Shown: piece by piece, positions 1-7,985 of the stretch
Numbering within the stretch: position 1 is the first letter of the stretch
How the letters are laid out: each line of letters starts with the position of its first letter
From: Zoogloea sp.
GTDB taxonomy: Bacteria > Pseudomonadota > Gammaproteobacteria > Burkholderiales > Rhodocyclaceae
Direction of reading: 5' to 3'
Assembly: GCA_009026175.1 (NCBI GenBank)
Contig: WBTZ01000009.1
Location: 1-61,024, forward strand
DNA length: 61,024 bases
Notes under the pieces: model-generated
Database searches by the model: none
What the model saw: the letters and a program-made list of their open reading frames with translations, nothing else
Told to the model about the DNA's origin: nothing
Translations under genes and position numbers: made by a program

Positions 1-465
1 GAACCGGGTCATGCCATGTGCCGGATCACTACGCGACGGCGAAATGATGACCGGACTCGGGGGGCAAGCGGCCGGTGTCGAATGGTTGTAGGGGCGACTT
101 CAGTCGCCCCTACAACCATTCGACACCGGCCGCTTGCCCCTGAGTCCGGTCAATCATGTGTAGGGGCGGATTCATCCGCCCGCGGATGCCGGTCAGCGTG
201 ACGCTCCTGGATCCACCCACCGCGGGCGACTGAAGTCGCCCCTACAACCATCCGACACCGGCCGCTTGCCCCCGGAGCCCGGTCAATCATGTGTAGGGGC
301 GGATTCATCCGCCCGCGGATGCCGGTCAGCGGGATGCTCCTGGATCCACCCACCGCGGGCGACTGAAGTCGCCCCTACAACCATTCGACACCGGCCGCTT
401 GCCCCCCGAGTCCGGTCATCATTTCGCCGTCGCGTAGTGATCCGGCACATGGCATGACCCGGTTC
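1..465. repeat. Nested palindromic and tandem repeat block
   Basis: Positions 1-109 are the exact reverse complement of 357-465, so the block is flanked by 109-bp inverted arms. Positions about 50-151 form a near-perfect palindrome centred at 100/101, whose core is the 24-bp TAGGGGCGACT/AGTCGCCCCTA hairpin. Two tandem units of 133 bp follow (151-283 and 284-416) with only a few differences, each holding one GGGGCGGATTCATCCGCCC-type hairpin and one half of the palindrome core. The right arm ends exactly at the stop codon of the next gene. No credible coding frame was seen. It resembles an amplified intergenic REP-like element; whether the left arm continues outside the window cannot be seen. 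Confidence 0.85.
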
Positions 466-1348
466 ACACCGAAATCAGGATGTCGCACTGAGACTCCGCC
501 AGGACGTGCTTGGTGACGCTGCCGATCAGCAGCGCTTCGAGCAGGTTCTCCCCGTGCTTGCCCATGACGATCAGATCGCAGTCCCGCTCCTGCTCCTGCT
601 CGACGATGCGCATCGTCGGATCGCCATGCAGCACGATCAGGCTGCAGCGATAGGGATCGAGCCGGGCCGCATCGCGCAAGGCATTGAGCTTCTGGATGGC
701 TTCCTGTTTGGCCACGATCCGGTAGTGGTGGATGGTGTCCTCATCAACGCTGGCATAGCGCAGGCGCCCCTCGAAAGGCACATCGAAAGCGTGCAGCAGC
801 ACGATGTCGGCGCGGGGCGCGATGCGGCGGGCCTGATGGATGGCGCGCAGCGACGAGGGCGAGAAATCCACCGGCACCAGGAGCCGGCGGTAAGGCTCGT
901 GGGGCGGCTGCTTGACCACCAGCACAGGGCAAGGGGTCGTGCTCAGGATCCGCAGAGCGGTCGTTCCCAGCACGAAGTGCCGCACGAGGCTTTCGCCCTT
1001 GGCCCCGCAGACCAGCAAGCCGGTCGGCCGGGCACGGGTTTCCCTGGCCAGCTCGTCCAGCAGCGAACCCGCAACCACCTGGGTGCCGGCGGCAACCCCG
1101 AAGCGTTGCTGGAGCGCTGCCGCAAGGTCGATAAGCCGCTGCCGGGCAGTGTCAAGAACCCGCCGCTCCATGTCGGCGGGTGTTGCCCCCATGAGCTGGC
1201 GCAGCCGCTCCAGCGGCGCGAGATTGGCGACATGCAGCAGATCCAGCGCTGCCTCGGTGTCCTTGCTGACCTGGGCAGCCCGTTCGGCGGCATGGCGGGC
1301 CGGCGCGGACAGGTCGGTTGCCGCCAGGATGCGATTGAGTGGATTCAT
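464..1348 (-). CDS. Tandem-domain universal stress protein
   Basis: This 295-aa protein carries two UspA domains (about 1-145 and 150-295). Each ends in the ATP-binding motif G-x2-G-x9-G(S/T): GAKG...GT in the first and GKHG...GS in the second, so both halves look able to bind nucleotide. UspA proteins are cytoplasmic and are linked to starvation, redox and ion stress. The start at 1348 is preferred over the upstream ATG because GAGGA lies 6 nt before it and the next residues (MNPLNRIL) open the domain. It is divergent from a second Usp gene. The gene stops inside the right arm of the palindromic block. Confidence 0.9.
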   Translation of the reverse strand: MNPLNRILAATDLSAPARHAAERAAQVSKDTEAALDLLHVANLAPLERLRQLMGATPADMERRVLDTARQRLIDLAAALQQRFGVAAGTQVVAGSLLDELARETRARPTGLLVCGAKGESLVRHFVLGTTALRILSTTPCPVLVVKQPPHEPYRRLLVPVDFSPSSLRAIHQARRIAPRADIVLLHAFDVPFEGRLRYASVDEDTIHHYRIVAKQEAIQKLNALRDAARLDPYRCSLIVLHGDPTMRIVEQEQERDCDLIVMGKHGENLLEALLIGSVTKHVLAESQCDILISV

Positions 1349-1514
1349 GATGTCCTCATCGGCGCTGTCAATCCCTCGGGCTCCGGTCACGGAGCGTCGA
1401 CTATGTGGGTCTCGCCCAGTTGGACGCAGGTCGCGCCGCGAAGTTTTTGAATGTTTTCACCCAAGCTGCGCTCCAACGCCTTCCTGCTGTCACGATCAAG
1501 ATGAGGACGACCCA

Positions 1515-1607
1515 ATGACGAATCGCTCGAACACCACCCGCCTGGAAAAACCGCCGCCAGCCGATTGGCATGCCTTCCCCGCAGCGCAGCTTGCGCAGTT
1601 GCCATAA
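1515..1607 (+). CDS. 30-aa leader ORF ahead of Usp gene
   Basis: An ATG at 1515 preceded by GAGGACG opens a 30-codon frame ending in TAA ten bases before the next gene's start. Residues PPADWHAFPAAQLAQLP look like the extreme N-terminus of cation-transporting P-type ATPases, where a WHALxAEE-like motif is usual. It could be a leader peptide or the stump of a deleted ATPase gene. The family resemblance is judged by eye only. Confidence 0.35.
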   Translation: MTNRSNTTRLEKPPPADWHAFPAAQLAQLP

Positions 1608-1617
1608 GGAGGGCCCC

Positions 1618-2499
1618 ATGACCACTGCTTCCGAACACCGCGCCCTCCCGCGCCGCCTGCTGCTGGCCACCGACCTGAGCGCGCGATGCGACCGGGCGCT
1701 CGACCGGGCCGCTCAACTGGCCGGCGAGTGGCAGGCCGAACTGGTGGCCTTGAACGTACTCGACCCCACCGCATCCCCCGACCAGACGCTGGCCTGGATC
1801 CGCGGGGCGGGCGATGAAGAACTCCTGCGCGTGGCACGCCAGCGGCTTGCCCGTGACCTCGCCGCGGTGGACATCCCCGCGACCCTGCAGCTCGTGCGCA
1901 GTGAGAACCCCACCGCCGCCATCCGGGAAACGGCAGCCCGTACACAAGCGGGCCTCGTCGTCACCGCGGTGTCCCGCAACGAAACCCTGGGGCGGATCTT
2001 CCTCGGTTCGACCGTCGAGAGCCTGGCGCGTGCGCTGCCCCAGCCCTTGCTGGTGGTACACCATCGGGCGAGCGGCCCGTACCGGCGGATTCTTGTGGCC
2101 AGCGACTTTTCCGGGCCGTCGCGCCACGCGCTGCTGGCCGCGCTCAGGCTGTTCCCCGGCCGCGAGCTGATCCTGTATCACGCCTGCGCCCTGGCGATGT
2201 CGGGGCTGTCCGACGCCCTGTCACGTGCCGGCGTCGGCGTCGCGGAGACCGAGTGCGCGGCCTTCATGGCCGCGACGCCTCTTCCGGAGGAAGCAAAGGT
2301 GTACCCCGTGGTCGAGTGCGGCACCATCGAAAGCGCCTTGACCCGCTATGTGCGCGAGCACGATATCGATCTGGTGGTGATGGGCAGCCACGGCCGCACC
2401 GGGCTCATGGAGCTGCTCCTGGGTTCCACGGCCGCCAGGCTGCTGGACTGGCTGCCGTGCGACACGCTGCTGGTGCGTGTCCCGCCCGGCTCGGCATGA
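1618..2499 (+). CDS. Tandem-domain universal stress protein
   Basis: A 293-aa protein with two UspA domains. The second has a complete ATP motif (GSHGRTGLMELLLGST); in the first the same place reads SRNETLGRIFLGST, lacking the leading glycines, so nucleotide binding there is doubtful. The start at 1618 has a strong AAGGAGGG ribosome site 5-12 nt upstream; an in-frame ATG at 1570 has none. It lies divergently from the other Usp gene and next to potassium transport genes, consistent with a stress or ion-homeostasis role. Confidence 0.9.
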   Translation: MTTASEHRALPRRLLLATDLSARCDRALDRAAQLAGEWQAELVALNVLDPTASPDQTLAWIRGAGDEELLRVARQRLARDLAAVDIPATLQLVRSENPTAAIRETAARTQAGLVVTAVSRNETLGRIFLGSTVESLARALPQPLLVVHHRASGPYRRILVASDFSGPSRHALLAALRLFPGRELILYHACALAMSGLSDALSRAGVGVAETECAAFMAATPLPEEAKVYPVVECGTIESALTRYVREHDIDLVVMGSHGRTGLMELLLGSTAARLLDWLPCDTLLVRVPPGSA

Positions 2500-2518
2500 C
2501 TGTGGGGGCCGGTGCGCC

Positions 2519-4246
2519 TCAGGTAGGTGCAGATACCGGCGCCCGGCCCCCTGATTGAGGAGAAAAGCGCTCCAGCACGTGCCCGGTCATGCCCCGGGCC
2601 AGTTCTTCCTCACCAAAGAAGACCGTACCGATGCCTTCCTTGCGCAGCATCAGGGATTCGTCCTCGCTGTGCGTGCGCAGGACGATCTCGATGCCGGGAT
2701 TGAGGGTCCGCGCCGTATCGGCCATCTGCCGCACCTTGAGCGGGTCGGGCGTGGCCACCACCAGCATGGCGGCATCGGCGATGTGCGCCTGGATCAGCAC
2801 TGCCGGATCGGCGGCATTGCCCGATACGGCCACCATCCCCTTCTTGCGCAGGCTCTCGACCAGTTCGCGGTTCTGTTCGGCCACCACGAAAGGAATGCCG
2901 CGCGCCTCCAGCGCCCGGGCGATCCGCTTGCCGACCCGGCCGTAACCGACGAGCACGACTTGCCCCTGCAGGAACTTGCGCTCGGTGCTCATCGGCAGTT
3001 CGGCATAGGGATCGGTCCGCAGCTCCAGGCGCCGGGCCAGTTCCGAGCGCTGGAGAATCCAGCAGCGCACCGGCTCGATGGCGGCGAACAGCACGGGATT
3101 GAGCGCGATGGAAATGAGCGCTCCGGCCAGCACAAGGCTCATCCCTTCTGCCGGCAGCAGCCCCAGCGACAGGCCCAGGCCGGCCAGGATGAACGAAAAC
3201 TCGCCGATCTGCGCCAGGCTGGCCGAGACCGTCAGCGCCGTGTTCAGGGGATAGCGGAAGGCCAGCACGATGGCCAGGGCCGCGATGGACTTGCCGAAGA
3301 TGATGATGGCCACCACACCCAGGACATGCACCGGCTGTGCCAGCAGGATGGCCGGCTCGAACAGCATGCCCACCGACACAAAGAAGAGCACCGAGAAGGC
3401 ATCGCGCAGGGGCAGTGACTCTTCAGCCGCCCGGTGGCTGAACTCCGATTCACGCATCACCATGCCGGCGAAGAATGCCCCGAGGGCGAAGGAGACGCTG
3501 AACAACTGGGCCGCACCATAGGCAATGCCGATGGCCGCGGCGATCACCGCCAGGGTGAACAGCTCGCGCGAACCGGTGCGCGAGATCTGCCACAACAGCC
3601 AGGGGAGCGCACGGCGCCCACCCACCAGCATGATGGCGATGAAGGCAGCCACCTGGAACAAGGTCTTTCCAATCGTCATCCAGAGCGGATCCGCACCCGG
3701 CTCAGCCGTCGCCGATCCCCCCAGGAGGCCGGCGAGCGGGGGCAGCAGCACGAGCACCAGGACTGTCGCCAGGTCCTCGACGACCAGCCAGCCTACCGCG
3801 ATGCGGCCATTCATGCTTTCCAGCACCCCGCGGGCCTCCAGCGCCTTGAGCAGCACCACGGTGCTTGCGCACGACAAGGACAGGCCGAACACCAGGCCCG
3901 CACCCCAACTCCATTCCCACCACCAGGCGACGGCCATGCCCAGCACGGTGGCCAGGGTCATCTGCACCACGGCACCGGGCACCGCGATGCGCTTGACGGC
4001 GAGCAGGTCATCGAGCGAGAAATGCAGCCCGACACCGAACATCAGCAGCATCACGCCGATTTCGGAAAGCTGCGCGGCCAGATGTACATCCGCCACGAAA
4101 CCCGGCGTGCCCGGCCCGATGATGATGCCGGCCACGAGGTAGCCGACGAGCGCCGGCACCTTGATCCGTTCGGCCAGGAAACCCAGGATCAGTGCGATGC
4201 CGAAGCCGGCAGCCAGCGTGGTGATGAGCGGTATGCTGTGGTCCAT
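2519..4246 (-). CDS. ybaL: YbaL/Kef-type monovalent cation:proton antiporter
   Basis: A 575-aa inner-membrane protein of the CPA2 family. Residues 1 to about 385 hold the multi-helix Na/H exchanger domain. Residues about 410-525 hold a cytoplasmic TrkA-N/RCK domain with the dinucleotide-binding run GYGRVGKR. The N-terminus (PLITTLAAG, LVGYLVAGIIIGPGTPGFVAD, LLMFGVGLHFSLDDLLAVK, quoted in pieces) matches the E. coli YbaL pattern closely. Such proteins extrude K+ or Na+ in exchange for protons, gated by nucleotides. Its place between Usp genes and the kdp cluster suits a role in potassium balance. The exact ion is not shown by sequence. Confidence 0.85.
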   Translation of the reverse strand: MDHSIPLITTLAAGFGIALILGFLAERIKVPALVGYLVAGIIIGPGTPGFVADVHLAAQLSEIGVMLLMFGVGLHFSLDDLLAVKRIAVPGAVVQMTLATVLGMAVAWWWEWSWGAGLVFGLSLSCASTVVLLKALEARGVLESMNGRIAVGWLVVEDLATVLVLVLLPPLAGLLGGSATAEPGADPLWMTIGKTLFQVAAFIAIMLVGGRRALPWLLWQISRTGSRELFTLAVIAAAIGIAYGAAQLFSVSFALGAFFAGMVMRESEFSHRAAEESLPLRDAFSVLFFVSVGMLFEPAILLAQPVHVLGVVAIIIFGKSIAALAIVLAFRYPLNTALTVSASLAQIGEFSFILAGLGLSLGLLPAEGMSLVLAGALISIALNPVLFAAIEPVRCWILQRSELARRLELRTDPYAELPMSTERKFLQGQVVLVGYGRVGKRIARALEARGIPFVVAEQNRELVESLRKKGMVAVSGNAADPAVLIQAHIADAAMLVVATPDPLKVRQMADTARTLNPGIEIVLRTHSEDESLMLRKEGIGTVFFGEEELARGMTGHVLERFSPQSGGRAPVSAPT

Positions 4247-4549
4247 TCAGAGATCTTTGCAGTAGGGTTGAAGCGGGCACCCGGCAATTCCGGGTGATGA
4301 TCCGGCGCAAAGACTCGCGCATGGCCAGTCAGCATGCCAAGCAGATCCGGATTGGCTCCGCGCCCATCGCGGAACGCCTTGAAATGGAAACGGATCGGGA
4401 ATACGTGCGCCTGCCCCGATGTGACAATCCCGGTTCCACGCACGCTTGGGCGGCCGGAATCGTCCGTTTGACGTTCAGGCAGCGCCAGGAGTTCGCCCGA
4501 TTTTCCGGAAATGGCAGCAGAAAGCGCTGGCGGCGCGCCCCCTGCTCCG
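4247..4549. other. Intergenic stretch between ybaL and kdpE
   Basis: This 303-bp stretch separates two minus-strand genes. It must hold the ybaL promoter, but no confident -35/-10 pair, no intrinsic terminator with a T-run and no plausible small gene was recognised. The open frame crossing it on the plus strand merely continues antisense into kdpE. Confidence 0.5.
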
Positions 4550-5251
4550 TCACGCCCCCTGCATCACGAAGCGGTAGCCCACCCCGGGCTCGGTCAGCAG
4601 GTGGTCGGGGTTGGCCGGGTCGGCCTCGAGCTTCTTGCGCAGATGCCCCATGTACACCCGCACGTAATGGCTGTCCTCCGCGTGGGAGGGGCCCCACACC
4701 GCTTTCAGCAGCTGCCGGTGGGTGAGCACGCAGTCCGGGTTGCTGACCACGTAGGCCAGCAGGCGGAACTCGATCGGCGTGAGATGCACCGGCTGGCCGT
4801 CCCGTTCCACCAGGCGGCGCCCGAGATCCACCCGGACCGGGCCGAAGACGATCTGCGCGGGCGCGTCCGTGCTGGCCCGATAGCGGCGGCGCAGCTGGGC
4901 CCGCACCCGGGCCAGCAGCTCTGCCGCGCCAAAGGGCTTGGTCAGGTAGTCGTCCGCACCGGCATCGAGGGCGCGGACCTTTTCGTCCTCCGCAGTCCGC
5001 GCCGACAGCACGATGACGGGCATGTCGGACCAACTGCGCAGCTCACGGATCAGGTCGACCCCGTCCCCGTCGGGCAGCCCCAGGTCGAGGACCAGCAGGT
5101 CGGGCTTGCGGGTACCGGTCTCGATCAGCCCGCGCTTCACCGAGTCGGCCTCGAAGACCTCGCAACCTTCGGCCTCCAGGGCCAGGCGCACGAAGCGCCG
5201 CAAGTTGGCCTCGTCCTCGACGACGATGACCTTGGGGCTGGGTTCAGACAT
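4550..5251 (-). CDS. kdpE: KdpE response regulator
   Basis: A 233-aa OmpR-family regulator. The receiver domain (about 5-120) has the acidic pocket EDE near residues 12-14, the phospho-acceptor Asp56 in VLDLGLP and Lys in YLTKPF. A winged-helix domain follows (about 130-230) with the typical IEFRLLAYVV and VRVYMGHLRKKLE elements. In E. coli KdpE, phosphorylated by KdpD, switches on kdpFABC when K+ is limiting. The gene overlaps the kdpD end by 8 nt and is the last gene of the cluster. Confidence 0.95.
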   Translation of the reverse strand: MSEPSPKVIVVEDEANLRRFVRLALEAEGCEVFEADSVKRGLIETGTRKPDLLVLDLGLPDGDGVDLIRELRSWSDMPVIVLSARTAEDEKVRALDAGADDYLTKPFGAAELLARVRAQLRRRYRASTDAPAQIVFGPVRVDLGRRLVERDGQPVHLTPIEFRLLAYVVSNPDCVLTHRQLLKAVWGPSHAEDSHYVRVYMGHLRKKLEADPANPDHLLTEPGVGYRFVMQGA

Positions 5252-7985
5252 CCTTCATCCTCTCGTTCGTTTCCGCTGCGGGGAGCCGCTCGTCGTCCAT
5301 CAGGGGCGGTGGATGGCCCAGGGGCAGGGTGAACACGAAGCAGGCGCCGCCTCCCGCCCGCTGACGCGCGTGGATCTCGCCGCCGTGGGCCTCGACGATG
5401 GCCCGGCAGATCGCCAGGCCGAGGCCGACCCCCGGCGTGTCGCTCTCGGCGCGGCCCCGCTCGAACTTCTTGAAGATCGCCTCCTCGCGCCCCTCCGGCA
5501 GGCCGGGGCCATCGTCCTCGACATGGACCTCCAGGCGCTGATCCACCACCCCGGCCCGGATGTCGATGTGGCTGCCCGGCGGCGTGTATTTGAGCGCGTT
5601 CTCCACCAGATTGGAAAAGACCCGCTGCATCAGCACCGAGTCCATGTCGACCAGCGGCAGCGCCTCGTCCAGCTCGACGTGCAGCACATGCCCGGCCAGG
5701 GCGGGACGCAGGCCCTTGAGGGCGCTGCCGATCACCTCCTCCACCGGTTGCCACTGGCGCTTGAGCTGGACCCGGCCGGCCTGCAGGCGGGCCATGTCGA
5801 GCAGGTTGTCCACCTGGGCGTTGATCCGCAGGGCCTGCTCCCGCAACTGGCCGGCGATGCCGGCCTGCTCGCCGGTGGGCGGCGGGCGGGTCAGGGCCAG
5901 GGAATCGGCCAGGCCGATCATCACGCTGAGGGGGGTCCGCAGATCATGGGAAATGGCCGACAGCAGCGAGTTGCGCAGCCGCTCCGACTCCATCTGCACC
6001 GTGGTCAGGCGGGCCACATCCACGTAATGGACCCGCTCCAGGGCGATCGCGATGAGGGACGCGAAGGTGTCCAGCAGGCGCCGCTGCTCGGGGATCAGCA
6101 GGCGCGACGGATCGCGCATCTCGAGGGCCAGCACACCGCGCAGGCGCATCGGCGCCTTGAGGGGCAGGTAGAGCACCGGGCTGGCCGGCAGGGTGTCGGT
6201 GCCCTGCCCGGCCGCCTCGCCGTGGTCGAAGGCCCACTGGGCAATGCCCGGCTCCACACCGGGAAAGCCCGGCGAGGCGAAGATCGGCGCCTGCAGCCGG
6301 TCTTCCTCGTCGGCCAGCAGGAAGGCGGCGCGGGCGCCCATCTCGGCGGCCAGGAAACGCTCGCCGATCTCGGCGATCTGATCCGGCAGCAGGGCTCCGG
6401 ACAGGTCCCGCGACATCTCGTAGAGGGCCCGGACGCGGCCCTCCCGCCGCCCCGCGACACGGGCCTGGTACTTGTAGCCGGCGGTGAGCTGCCCCACCAC
6501 CAGCCCCACCACCAGCATCACCAGGAAGGTCATCAGGTACTGCACGTCGCTGACCGCGAAGGACAGGCGCGGCGGCACGAAGAAGAAGTCGAAGATGGCG
6601 ACGCTGAGGAAGGAGGCCATCACCGCCGGACCGCGCCCGAAGCGCACCGCCACCACCACCACACCGAGGAGGAAGACCATCACGATGTTGGCGAGGTCCA
6701 CCAGCGGGCTCAGGGGCGCGGCGATCAGGCCGGCCAGGCCGCACACCCCGGCCGTCAGCAGGTAGTCCCGCCACGCCGGCGCCATGGGCACGGGCTGGCT
6801 GGCGGTGGCGCCGCTGCCGGAGTCATCCTGGCCTGCCCGCGCCACCTGGATCACATCCATGTCCGGGGCGATGCGGCCGATCCGGTCGGCCACCGAGCGC
6901 TGCCAGAAGCGCCACGCGGGCGGCTCGTCGCGGCCGACCAGGACCCGCGACAGGTTGTGGGCCCGGGCGTAGGCGACCACCTCCTGCTCGACCCGGGCGC
7001 CCGACAGGGTCGCGGTACTGGCGCCCAGCTCCTCGGCCAGCTTGAGGGTGCGCAGGATGCGCTCGCGCAGCCCGGCCGGCAGCCGCGCGTGGGCGGGCGT
7101 CTCCACGTGGATCACATGCCACGGCGCCTCCAGGCGACCCGCCATGCGGGCCGCCGCGCGCACGATCTTCTCGCTGCCGGCGCCGGATCCGACGCAGGCC
7201 AGCAGGGAATCCTGGGTCTGCCACACCGGCGCCACCAACTGGTCGCGGCGGTATTGCTGGACGTCCTCGTCCACCCGGTCGGCGGTGCGGCGCAGGGCCA
7301 GCTCGCGCAGGGCCAGCAGGTTGCCCTTGCGGAAGAAATTGCGGATCGCCCGCTCGGCCTGGTTGGGCAGGTAGACCTTACCCTCCCGCAGGCGCTGCAG
7401 CAGCTCGTCGGGAGGCAGGTCCACCAGCACCACTTCGTCGGCCGCGTCGAAGACCCGGTCCGGCACCGTCTCCCACACCCGGATGCCGGTGATGCCGCTG
7501 ACCACGTCGTTGAGGCTCTCCAGGTGCTGCACGTTGATCGTGGTGTAGACATGGATGCCGGCGGCCAGCAGTTCCTCCACGTCCTGCCAGCGCTTGGGGT
7601 GGCGGGAGCCGGCGACGTTGGAGTGGGCCAGCTCGTCCACCAGCACCAGGGCCGGCCTGCGGGCGAGGGCCCGGTCCAGGTCGAACTCGGCCAGGATCCG
7701 CCCCCGGTAGGGCACCGACAAGGGCGGGACGCACTCGATGCCGGCGGCCATCGCCTGGGTCTCGGCCCGGCCATGGGTCTCCACCACGCCGATGACCACG
7801 TCGACACCCTGCTCCAGCTGCTGGCGCGCCGCGGCGAGCATGGCGCAGGTCTTGCCCACGCCGGCCGAGGCGCCGAAGAAGATCTTCAGCCGGCCGCGCT
7901 GGGCCCGGGCCTCGTCCTGCTGCACGCGGGCCAGCAAGGCGTCCGGATCGGGGCGGCCATCGTCCCGCGGCTCTTTGCTGCTCAT
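5244..7985 (-). CDS. kdpD: KdpD potassium-sensing histidine kinase
   Basis: A 913-aa membrane kinase with all usual parts in order: KdpD N-terminal domain with a Walker A-like GASAGVGKT near residue 40, a Usp-like domain (about 250-370), four clustered membrane helices (about 400-500), a GAF-like region (about 525-650), the H-box SHDLRTPLSV near 675 and an ATPase domain with NLVENALKY, DDGPGLPE and GVGLGLAI. It senses low K+ and turgor and controls KdpE. It overlaps the upstream CorA-like gene by 4 nt (ATGA) and kdpE by 8 nt, so the three are translationally coupled. The Usp domain and nearby ptsN paralogue are possible inputs. Confidence 0.95.
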   Translation of the reverse strand: MSSKEPRDDGRPDPDALLARVQQDEARAQRGRLKIFFGASAGVGKTCAMLAAARQQLEQGVDVVIGVVETHGRAETQAMAAGIECVPPLSVPYRGRILAEFDLDRALARRPALVLVDELAHSNVAGSRHPKRWQDVEELLAAGIHVYTTINVQHLESLNDVVSGITGIRVWETVPDRVFDAADEVVLVDLPPDELLQRLREGKVYLPNQAERAIRNFFRKGNLLALRELALRRTADRVDEDVQQYRRDQLVAPVWQTQDSLLACVGSGAGSEKIVRAAARMAGRLEAPWHVIHVETPAHARLPAGLRERILRTLKLAEELGASTATLSGARVEQEVVAYARAHNLSRVLVGRDEPPAWRFWQRSVADRIGRIAPDMDVIQVARAGQDDSGSGATASQPVPMAPAWRDYLLTAGVCGLAGLIAAPLSPLVDLANIVMVFLLGVVVVAVRFGRGPAVMASFLSVAIFDFFFVPPRLSFAVSDVQYLMTFLVMLVVGLVVGQLTAGYKYQARVAGRREGRVRALYEMSRDLSGALLPDQIAEIGERFLAAEMGARAAFLLADEEDRLQAPIFASPGFPGVEPGIAQWAFDHGEAAGQGTDTLPASPVLYLPLKAPMRLRGVLALEMRDPSRLLIPEQRRLLDTFASLIAIALERVHYVDVARLTTVQMESERLRNSLLSAISHDLRTPLSVMIGLADSLALTRPPPTGEQAGIAGQLREQALRINAQVDNLLDMARLQAGRVQLKRQWQPVEEVIGSALKGLRPALAGHVLHVELDEALPLVDMDSVLMQRVFSNLVENALKYTPPGSHIDIRAGVVDQRLEVHVEDDGPGLPEGREEAIFKKFERGRAESDTPGVGLGLAICRAIVEAHGGEIHARQRAGGGACFVFTLPLGHPPPLMDDERLPAAETNERMKDV

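Noticed and set aside
1-465. CRISPR array at the window start
   Set aside because: Units are palindromic and tandem without variable spacers; structure fits REP-like amplification instead.
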